Assembly: GCA_005801395.1 (NCBI GenBank)
Contig: SYDV01000500.1
Coordinates: forward strand, 1-6,418
DNA length: 6,418 bases
Direction of reading: 5' to 3'
DNA from: Planctomycetia bacterium
GTDB taxonomy: Bacteria; Planctomycetota; UBA11346
This document shows positions 1-6,418 of the stretch, in pieces; the stretch's first letter is position 1, and every line of letters begins with the position of its first letter. The notes below the pieces were generated by a model. The model was not told the origin of the DNA. It saw only the letters and a list, made by a program, of their open reading frames with translations, and made no database searches. Position numbers and translations under genes: made by a program.

Positions 1-3000
1 CGGACAAGCGGGCACGCTCGCAATGGCGATGGAATGGGGATTCCTATTTGATCGTTCACGCGAATTGTTCTCGATTGGATTTAATGTTACCACCAATCGC
101 CTTGATAATAGTTACTATGACTTATTAGCGAGTGAAGCTCGCCTGGGTAGTTTTGTCGCCATTGCCCAAGGACAAGTTCCCCAAGATCACTGGTTTAAAT
201 TAGGCCGTTTATTAACGTCGACACGCGCGTCACCAGCATTGCTTTCGTGGGCTGGTTCGATGTTTGAATATTTAATGCCACCACTGGTCATGCCGACCTA
301 TCCCGGAACCATTTTAGACCAAACTTATCGTGCGGTCGTTCGTCGACAAATCGACTACGCTCGTCATCGTGGCTTACCGGCCTGGGGCATAAGCGAATCC
401 GGATATTACCTCACCGATGCGCAAATGAATTACCAATATCGCGCCTTTGGTGTGCCTGGTTTGGGACTTAAACGCGGATTAGCTGATGACATGGTTATTG
501 CACCATATGCGAGTGCGATGTCGCTATTGGTTTATCCGCGCGAAGCGTGTGCGAATTTATACCGCTTGTCATTAGCCGGCCATGAAGGTCGCTACGGATT
601 TTATGAGGCCATTGATTATACCCCATCACGCATGGCGCATGGCAGTCAGGGTTCCACCGTTCGTTCGTTCATGGTGCATCATCAGGGTATGGCATTTTTA
701 GCTATTGATGCGGTCTTAAATGATCGCCCAATGCAGCGCCGATTTTTGGCCGATCCTTTATGTAAGGCGACTGATTTATTATTGCAGGAGCGCATTCCGA
801 AAACCGTTCCGGTTGTCTATCCACATGCCGCTGAAGCTGGTGCAGAACGCGCCGCCGCCGGTTCGCAAGAAGCGAGCATGCGAGTATTTACCAATCCAAC
901 CGCATCACAACCGCACGTACATTTACTCTCAAATGGTCGTTATCATGTCATGGTGACGGATGCTGGTGGTGGCTATAGTCGCTGGCAGGGCCAAGAATTA
1001 ACTCGCTGGCGCGAAGATGTTACGCGCGATGCTGACGGCAGTTTTTGTTACATCCGCGATATCCATAGCGGAAACGTGTGGTCCACTGCTTGGCAACCAA
1101 CTGGTGTTAAACCAGACAATTACGAAGCGGTATTCCAGCAAGGACGCGCCGAATTTAAACGCCTCGACTATCAGATTGAAACTCGTACAGAAATTGCGGT
1201 TTCTCCGGAAGATGATGTCGAATTACGACGCATAACCTTAGTCAACCGTTCTGATCAACCGCGCATCATCGAAGTTACCAGTTATTGTGAGTGCGTTTTG
1301 GCACCCGCCATCGGCGACCTTGCTCATCCTGCATTTAGCAATTTATTCGTTATGACCAAATTGCTCCGAGAACGTGATGCCATACTTTGCTGGCGTCGCC
1401 CACGTTCTGAGCAAGAGCAACCACCATGGTTTATTCACCTCGCTACGGTTGAGGGGCGTGAAACGACACCTGCATCCTATGAAACGGCACGTGTTAATTT
1501 TATTGGCCGCAATCGCACCTTAGCCGCGCCGCAGGCATTTGATCAAGTAGCCCCGCTATCTGATACCGTCGGTTCAGTGTTCGATCCGATCATGTCAATT
1601 CGCCGCACCGTGATTATTCAGCCGGGTGAATCTGCCATAATTAATTTAGTTTATGCCGCAGCCCAAAAAGAAGCTGAGGCCTTAGAACTGGCTAGTCATT
1701 ATCACGAAAAACACATGACTGAGCGCATCATCAGCATGGGTTGGAGTCATAGCCAAGTCGTTCTGGGGCAACTTGGCGCGAGTGAAGCCGACGCACAATT
1801 ATTTGGCCGTCTGACTGGCTCTGTCATATTTGCTAGCCCAACACATCGCGCGAGTTCGGCCATATTATCCGCTAATAAAGCCGGACAATCGCAATTGTGG
1901 AGTTTCGGCATCTCTGGTGATATTCCCATCGTCTTGCTTAAAATAGTTAACGCTGAGCGTTTAGATCTGGTGCGTCAATTAATGAATGCTCATGCGTACT
2001 GGCGCATGAAAGGATTGGCCGTCGATTTAGTTATTTGGAACGACGATGAATCCGTATATCGCCAAGATATTAGTGACCGCATTATTGGTGTCATTATGTC
2101 TGGTGTTGAAGCAAGTATGCTCGACAAGCCAGGTGGCATTTTTGTCCGGCGCGCAGATTTAATGTCAGAAGACGAACGCATCTTACTGCAAACGGTTGCG
2201 CGAGTGGTATTGACGGACAGCGATGGCAGCTTGGCACAATTCCTAGAACAGCGCTTAAGTAGCAACCAATTACAACCGCTCTTCGTACCATCACGCACGC
2301 AACATGCTGAGCCAACGGAATTACCTCGTTCTAAACCCACCGATTTACAATTTAACAATGGTGTAGGCGGATTTAGTTCGGATGGACGTGAATATGTCAT
2401 TTATGTTTCCGCAATGCGCTCAACACCGGCGCCGTGGGTCAACGTCATTGCTAATCCGTCGTTTGGCAGCGTCATAAGTGAATCTGGTTCGGCCTATACC
2501 TGGGATGGTAACAGCCACGAATTCCGTCTAACACCGTGGTCGAATGACTCCGTTTGCGACAGCGGTGGAGAATATTATCACTTACGTGACGACGATACCG
2601 GTGCGTGCTGGTCACCAACTCCAGGCCCACGTGGACGCGGTAATTACACTATTCGTCATGGTTTTGGTTATAGTGTTTTTCAATTTCAACGAGCTGGCAT
2701 TGAAAGCGAATTGACGGTTTTTGTGGCAAAGGATGCCGCAGTTAAAATCTGTCGTTTGCGCATCAGAAATACCACACGACGTCCTCGACACCTGACCCTG
2801 ACAGGTTGCGTTGAGTGGGTGCTCGGCGAACAGCGACACCGCTCATCTCCCTATATTGTCACAGAAATTGATCCGCAACACGGCGGCATTTTAGCGCGAA
2901 ATCGCTATAATATCGACCACTCTCAACGCATCGCCTTCTTCACCTGTAATCAGTCTAATCGTACCGTAACTGGTGATCGGGTTGAGTTTTTAGGTCGTTG

Positions 3001-4765
3001 CGGATCGCCCAATAAACCAGCGGCATTATCGCACACGCGACTATCAGGTCACGTTGGTCCAGGTCTTGATCCTTGTGCTGGAATGATGGTGCCACTCATT
3101 TTGGCTGAGCAAAGTGAGCAGGATATTATTTTCCTCTTAGGTGCGGGTAATTCAAACGACGAAATCGCAGAACTCATTGCTCAGTATAGCGATCCATTAG
3201 CGGTCACTTCAGCTTTAAATGAGGTGAAAAAATATTGGCAACACCACACTGATGCGATTCAAATAAAAACAAATGATCCAGCCATTGATTTATTCGTAAA
3301 CGGCTGGCTCCCCTATCAATTGTTATCGTGTCGCATGTGGGCTCGTAGTGGCTTTCAACAATCAGGTGGCGCCTTCGGATTCCGCGATCAATTACAAGAT
3401 GTGATGGCCTTAGTGCACTCAGATCCGGGAACGGCTCGTGCGCATATTTTACACTGCGCAGCGCGCCAATTTACCGAAGGCGATGTGCAACATTGGTGGC
3501 ATCCACCCCAGGGACGTGGCGTGCGAACGCGCATTAGTGATGACATGCTGTGGTTACCGTTAGCCACCGCTCGATATGTTACGGTCACGCACGATTATAG
3601 TATTTTAAACGAGTCTATTTCGTTCATAACCGGACGACCATTGCGCGATAATGAGGATAATTATTACGATTTACCGACGGTCAGTGCTGAAAGTGAATCG
3701 CTTCATGTGCATTGTGTTCGAGCAATCAAACGCTGTTCGCAATTAGGGCCTCACGGACTTCCATTGATGGGCACCGGGGATTGGAATGATGGTATGAATT
3801 TAGTCGGAATTGGCGGGAAAGGTGAAAGTGTCTGGTTGGGATTCTTTCTCGTCCATGTCATGCAGTCATATATTCCTCTGGCACAACAGCATGGCGATTT
3901 AACATTTGCAGAGCGCTGCCTGACAAATATCGCGCAATTAACCACCAACATTGAACAACATGCCTGGGATGGTCGCTGGTATAACCGCGCTTGGTTCGAT
4001 GATGGCACGATTATGGGAGCATCGGTTAATAATGAATGTCGCATTGATGCATTACCACAAGCATGGGCCGCCATAACCGGCATTGGTGAACCAGCTCGCG
4101 CTCACACCGCAATGGCCTCAGTCGATGAATTATTGGTTAAGCGGGAGGCAAAACTCATTCAAGTCTTTGAACCTCCTTTTAATTCATCACGACCATCGCC
4201 AGGTTATGTTCAAGGTTACGTCCCTGGGGTGCGCGAAAACGGCGGTCAATATACGCATGCGGCGATTTGGACTATTATGGGATATGCGGCACTCGGTCAG
4301 GCCGAACGGTCTTGGGAATTACTAAAACTCATTCATCCCATCTACCATAGCCAAACTCCTGCTGAAATCGCTCGTTGGCAGGTTGAGCCCTATGTCGTCG
4401 CCGCCGATGTGTATAGCGCAGCGGCACACATCGGACGTGGTGGTTGGACGTGGTATACGGGTTCGGCTGGTTGGCTCTATCGCTTAATAACCGAATCGTT
4501 GATTGGCCTGCAACGTAAAGGCAATCATTTGCGCTTTGTCCCCTGCGTCACTGAACAGCATTTACCCATTTCGCTACGCTATCGTTTTGGCTCCACGTTT
4601 TATGACATTCGCTTAGTCGCTGACGCACATGCTCGCGTAGTATGCGATGAACGCGTGTGCGAAGATGGCAACGTGCTACTTTGTGACGATGGCCAAGCGC
4701 ATCAGGTCGTAGTCCAGGTCGTGATTCCCAGTACTGCCCCAACGACAACAGCGCAGATTCTCTAG
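1..4765 (+). CDS. ndvB: Cyclic beta-1,2-glucan synthase family protein (NdvB/ChvB/Cgs-like), C-terminal part, 5'-truncated
   Basis: Seen: the frame (codons from base 2) is open at the left edge, and conserved family sequence (EWGFLFD, LFSIGFNV, YDLLASEARLGSFVAIA) begins at once, so the Met at base 23 is internal. Domains in order: a glucoamylase-like domain (about 320-790; WGISESGYYLTD, DDMVIAPYAS, GHEGRYGFYEAIDYTP, MVHHQGM); a first GH94-type beta-sandwich (about 880-1670); a degenerate helical module (about 1680-2290; LWSFGISGDIPIVLL); a second beta-sandwich (about 2340-3240); a GH94 (alpha/alpha)6 catalytic domain (about 3280-4500); and a beta-rich tail to TAG at 4763. The GTGDWNDGMN motif (3770-3799) should hold the general acid Asp. 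Arg (3383), His (4256) and Thr-Gly (4457-4462) match GH94 phosphate-binding positions. Known: rhizobial/Brucella homologues are about 2,800-residue inner-membrane proteins; an N-terminal GT84 domain polymerises glucose from UDP-glucose, and the GH94 part trims chains by phosphorolysis, setting ring size. Inferred: about 1,200 residues, including GT84 and membrane helices, lie upstream. If they do not, this would be a stand-alone beta-1,2-glucan-active GH94 protein. The family call is firm; the exact product is less so. Confidence 0.9.
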   Translation, partial: GQAGTLAMAMEWGFLFDRSRELFSIGFNVTTNRLDNSYYDLLASEARLGSFVAIAQGQVPQDHWFKLGRLLTSTRASPALLSWAGSMFEYLMPPLVMPTYPGTILDQTYRAVVRRQIDYARHRGLPAWGISESGYYLTDAQMNYQYRAFGVPGLGLKRGLADDMVIAPYASAMSLLVYPREACANLYRLSLAGHEGRYGFYEAIDYTPSRMAHGSQGSTVRSFMVHHQGMAFLAIDAVLNDRPMQRRFLADPLCKATDLLLQERIPKTVPVVYPHAAEAGAERAAAGSQEASMRVFTNPTASQPHVHLLSNGRYHVMVTDAGGGYSRWQGQELTRWREDVTRDADGSFCYIRDIHSGNVWSTAWQPTGVKPDNYEAVFQQGRAEFKRLDYQIETRTEIAVSPEDDVELRRITLVNRSDQPRIIEVTSYCECVLAPAIGDLAHPAFSNLFVMTKLLRERDAILCWRRPRSEQEQPPWFIHLATVEGRETTPASYETARVNFIGRNRTLAAPQAFDQVAPLSDTVGSVFDPIMSIRRTVIIQPGESAIINLVYAAAQKEAEALELASHYHEKHMTERIISMGWSHSQVVLGQLGASEADAQLFGRLTGSVIFASPTHRASSAILSANKAGQSQLWSFGISGDIPIVLLKIVNAERLDLVRQLMNAHAYWRMKGLAVDLVIWNDDESVYRQDISDRIIGVIMSGVEASMLDKPGGIFVRRADLMSEDERILLQTVARVVLTDSDGSLAQFLEQRLSSNQLQPLFVPSRTQHAEPTELPRSKPTDLQFNNGVGGFSSDGREYVIYVSAMRSTPAPWVNVIANPSFGSVISESGSAYTWDGNSHEFRLTPWSNDSVCDSGGEYYHLRDDDTGACWSPTPGPRGRGNYTIRHGFGYSVFQFQRAGIESELTVFVAKDAAVKICRLRIRNTTRRPRHLTLTGCVEWVLGEQRHRSSPYIVTEIDPQHGGILARNRYNIDHSQRIAFFTCNQSNRTVTGDRVEFLGRCGSPNKPAALSHTRLSGHVGPGLDPCAGMMVPLILAEQSEQDIIFLLGAGNSNDEIAELIAQYSDPLAVTSALNEVKKYWQHHTDAIQIKTNDPAIDLFVNGWLPYQLLSCRMWARSGFQQSGGAFGFRDQLQDVMALVHSDPGTARAHILHCAARQFTEGDVQHWWHPPQGRGVRTRISDDMLWLPLATARYVTVTHDYSILNESISFITGRPLRDNEDNYYDLPTVSAESESLHVHCVRAIKRCSQLGPHGLPLMGTGDWNDGMNLVGIGGKGESVWLGFFLVHVMQSYIPLAQQHGDLTFAERCLTNIAQLTTNIEQHAWDGRWYNRAWFDDGTIMGASVNNECRIDALPQAWAAITGIGEPARAHTAMASVDELLVKREAKLIQVFEPPFNSSRPSPGYVQGYVPGVRENGGQYTHAAIWTIMGYAALGQAERSWELLKLIHPIYHSQTPAEIARWQVEPYVVAADVYSAAAHIGRGGWTWYTGSAGWLYRLITESLIGLQRKGNHLRFVPCVTEQHLPISLRYRFGSTFYDIRLVADAHARVVCDERVCEDGNVLLCDDGQAHQVVVQVVIPSTAPTTTAQIL

Positions 4766-4769
4766 GAAG
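4764..4769 (+). promoter_or_regulatory. Ribosome-binding-like site AGGAAG overlapping the ndvB stop codon
   Basis: AGGAAG overlaps the last two bases of the TAG stop. It is the best Shine-Dalgarno match in the gap between the two genes. It lies five bases before a GTG at 4775, which opens only a 12-codon frame. It is 45 bases before the exporter's GTG at 4815, too far to serve that start directly. It therefore either loads ribosomes onto a short leader that is coupled to the exporter, or it is a chance match. Confidence 0.35.
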
Positions 4770-4774
4770 CATTA

Positions 4775-4813
4775 GTGATTTTTATCCTCACATACACTGA
4801 AAGCACATTGTAA
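4775..4813 (+). CDS. Possible 12-codon leader ORF ahead of the ABC exporter
   Basis: GTG at 4775 follows AGGAAG at 4764-4769 with five-base spacing. It reads 12 codons (MIFILTYTESTL) to TAA at 4811-4813. One base separates that stop from the exporter's GTG at 4815, an arrangement typical of stop-restart translational coupling. The peptide shows no recognisable attenuator feature such as a run of one regulatory amino acid, and no terminator hairpin follows. The frame is short enough to arise by chance, so this is a tentative inference. Confidence 0.2.
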   Translation: MIFILTYTESTL

Positions 4814-4814
4814 C

Positions 4815-4825
4815 GTGGCAGCCAC
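4815..4825 (+). repeat. Short inverted repeat spanning the exporter's start codon
   Basis: GTGG-CAG-CCAC can form a 4-bp stem with a 3-base loop, and the GTG start codon lies in its left arm. If it forms in the mRNA it could slow independent initiation and favour entry by ribosomes ending just upstream at 4813. A 4-bp stem is weak and common by chance, so only the inverted repeat itself is certain. Confidence 0.25.
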
Positions 4826-6418
4826 TGATCGTTCTCCGCTGCGTCGTGCAGCATCAATTGAACAAGTTTCAAATCGCTTAGCTGAAATTGCCTCGGTTGA
4901 TGCCAGTAAACGGCGTAACCCGCTAAGCGCCTATTTGCATTTAGTTCCCAAAAAAGCATTTCTCATACCGTCCGTATGGGTGCTAATTAATCTGCGTAAT
5001 TCACCCGTTTGGGTATTTCCCATTTTGATCGGTCACGTATTTGATTTATTAGCCCAGGCAGACAGACGTGGCCAAGTCATGGGTGACCTGTGGTGGATCA
5101 TGGCGGTGTCCGCCCTGTTGTGTTTATTAAATGTCATCACCACGGTTGGTGAACGGCGCCTGCGCTCCATTCACGGACGGGCATTGGCGTCGACGTTGCG
5201 GCGATCATTGGTACGACGTTTACATAAATTAACCTTTGCCTTCCACGACCGTTCGCAAGCCGGCATATTACAAAATAAATTCCTACTCGATATCGGCCGA
5301 CTAGAAGGCATGCAACATTATTTAGCGGAATGCATCTTAATGCAATCCACTACGATTATCATTACACTCGTTATTATGGCTTATTATAATATTTGGTTCG
5401 TTCTGGTCCTCGCCTTGGTCGTTCCCGCTAATTTAATTACGGCACATTTATTATGGCCGCCCATGCGTCGGCGCAGCGAAGAATTCCGCATTGCTGAATC
5501 TGGTTTCGTCAATCAACTCAACGAAGCACTACACAGCGTCCGCTTATCTCGTGCCCACGCCGTAGAAGCGTATTCGGAACAACGCCTGGATTCTGCCGCA
5601 CGAAAAGTTGCCACCACCGGTGTTCGTGTTGATGTAACACATGCTTTTTTTGGTTCGACTGGGTGGGCAGTTAGCTCTTTGCTCAATATGGTTGTCATTG
5701 GCGTCGGCGCTTGGTTATGTGTGACAGATGAAATTAGTTACGGTGCACTCTTTGTCTTTTGGTCGTATTATGGTATTATTAGCGGGGCAATGTCAGGCAT
5801 CATTTATGGCATGCCCACAATCGCTGCGGCCAGCGACGGCCTCCAATCGCTGTCAGAATTATATGATAGTGAATCGGAAGAGATAAATTCTGGAAAGCCC
5901 GTCTTACCCGCAATATCGGGAGAGGTTCGCTTAACCGATGTGCGTTTTCGTTATGCAAACAGTCAACGTCACAGTTTAGTTGGCATTGATTTACACATTC
6001 CCCCTGGAACATCATTAGCCCTGGTTGGTCCATCTGGTTCGGGTAAAAGTACCATTGCCAGCATGATTCTAGGATTCTACCAACCAGAAAGCGGCGTGGT
6101 AACGGTTGATGGTCATGACTTAACCACGATTGATCGCCGCAGTATTCGCAAACATATTGGCGTCGTCACGCAAGATGTTGTGCTATTTCAAGACTCTATC
6201 GCTGGAAATATTGCCTGGGGTGATCCGCAGCCACATGAGCAACGCATTATCGACGCAGCCAAACGCGCGAACGCGGATGAGTTTATTAGCAAATTACCAA
6301 ATGGTTATCAAACCATCCTCGGTGATCGCGGTCATGGATTATCCGGTGGTCAACGTCAACGCCTCGCCATAGCTCGCGCGCTTTACCGCGATCCAAAACT
6401 ATTAATTCTCGACGAAGC
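4815..6418 (+). CDS. ABC exporter half-transporter (fused membrane and ATPase domains), 3'-truncated; candidate glucan exporter
   Basis: Seen: an open frame of 534 codons running off the right edge. The last in-frame stop upstream is TGA at 4776, and GTG at 4815 is the first ATG/GTG/TTG codon after it, so it is the likely start although no good ribosome site lies just before it. A charged stretch of about 45 residues precedes hydrophobic segments at roughly 4965-5055, 5085-5150, 5335-5455 (probably two helices) and 5660-5805 (probably two), fitting the six-helix type I exporter fold. The ATPase domain follows: A-loop Tyr380 (VRFRY), Walker A GPSGSGKST (residues 405-413, Lys411), Q-loop Gln453 (VVTQDVVLF), signature LSGGQ (509-513), and Walker B LLILDEA with Asp533 and Glu534. 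No key residue is altered; the D-loop and H-loop lie beyond the edge. Known: such half-transporters (MsbA-like, about 580-600 residues) dimerise in the inner membrane and use ATP to export lipids, glycans, peptides or drugs. Inferred: the close position behind an NdvB-like gene suggests cotranscription and an NdvA-like glucan export role. MsbA-like lipid or general export remains possible. Confidence 0.88.
   Translation, partial: MAATDRSPLRRAASIEQVSNRLAEIASVDASKRRNPLSAYLHLVPKKAFLIPSVWVLINLRNSPVWVFPILIGHVFDLLAQADRRGQVMGDLWWIMAVSALLCLLNVITTVGERRLRSIHGRALASTLRRSLVRRLHKLTFAFHDRSQAGILQNKFLLDIGRLEGMQHYLAECILMQSTTIIITLVIMAYYNIWFVLVLALVVPANLITAHLLWPPMRRRSEEFRIAESGFVNQLNEALHSVRLSRAHAVEAYSEQRLDSAARKVATTGVRVDVTHAFFGSTGWAVSSLLNMVVIGVGAWLCVTDEISYGALFVFWSYYGIISGAMSGIIYGMPTIAAASDGLQSLSELYDSESEEINSGKPVLPAISGEVRLTDVRFRYANSQRHSLVGIDLHIPPGTSLALVGPSGSGKSTIASMILGFYQPESGVVTVDGHDLTTIDRRSIRKHIGVVTQDVVLFQDSIAGNIAWGDPQPHEQRIIDAAKRANADEFISKLPNGYQTILGDRGHGLSGGQRQRLAIARALYRDPKLLILDE

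Noticed and set aside
23..25. ATG at base 23 as the true start of the large gene
   Set aside because: The frame is open from base 2, the coding sequence is already inside a conserved family region, no ribosome-binding site precedes it, and family members extend far upstream.
1990..2400. Reverse-strand frame of 136 codons, and other reverse or alternative frames within 1-4765
   Set aside because: They lie wholly inside the strongly supported NdvB-like gene, show no recognisable domains, and look like codon-bias shadows.
3280..4765. Stand-alone cellobiose or chitobiose phosphorylase
   Set aside because: The GH94 catalytic domain is fused in one frame to a glucoamylase-like domain and a second GH94-type module, the architecture of the NdvB family rather than of the roughly 800-residue single phosphorylases.
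4775..4791. GTGA...TCAC pair in the intergenic gap as a terminator
   Set aside because: The stem is only 4 bp with a 9-base loop, and no T-run follows, so it is not a credible intrinsic terminator.
5513..6033. Reverse-strand frames inside the exporter (5513-5698, 5800-6033)
   Set aside because: They overlap the membrane and ATPase coding sequence with its continuous conserved motifs, and carry no features of their own.

Overview
The window holds two same-strand genes, both cut by its edges. The first is the C-terminal part, about 1,590 codons, of a very large carbohydrate-active protein of the cyclic beta-1,2-glucan synthase family (NdvB/ChvB/Cgs type). The second is an ABC exporter half-transporter, with the membrane domain fused to the ATPase domain. 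It starts 49 bases downstream and runs off the right edge just after its Walker B motif.

Bases 1-4765: the reading frame is already open at the left edge, so the first in-frame Met (base 23) is internal and not a start. In order, the protein shows a glucoamylase-like domain, a first GH94-type beta-sandwich with a degenerate helical module, a second GH94-type beta-sandwich, and an apparently intact GH94 phosphorylase (alpha/alpha)6 catalytic domain. It ends in a short beta-rich tail. The GT84 synthase domain and membrane segments expected upstream in this family are not visible. Bases 4766-4814: a short intergenic stretch with no convincing terminator. It carries an AGGAAG ribosome-binding-like site, a 12-codon mini-ORF and a small inverted repeat over the exporter's GTG codon. 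Bases 4815-6418: the ABC exporter.

The layout suggests one transcription unit. By analogy with rhizobial NdvB (synthesis and ring-size control in the inner membrane) and NdvA (ABC export to the periplasm), the natural hypothesis is a glucan synthesis and export pair. The exporter sequence alone does not fix its substrate. The organism is probably a Gram-negative bacterium, since NdvB proteins are best known from Proteobacteria. Base composition looks moderate, with frequent TTA (Leu) and ATT (Ile) codons in both genes, unlike the high-GC rhizobia where the system was first described. I cannot assign a genus. I see no RNA genes, mobile elements, CRISPR arrays or extended repeats. The content is mostly a recognisable known system rather than a clearly new one.
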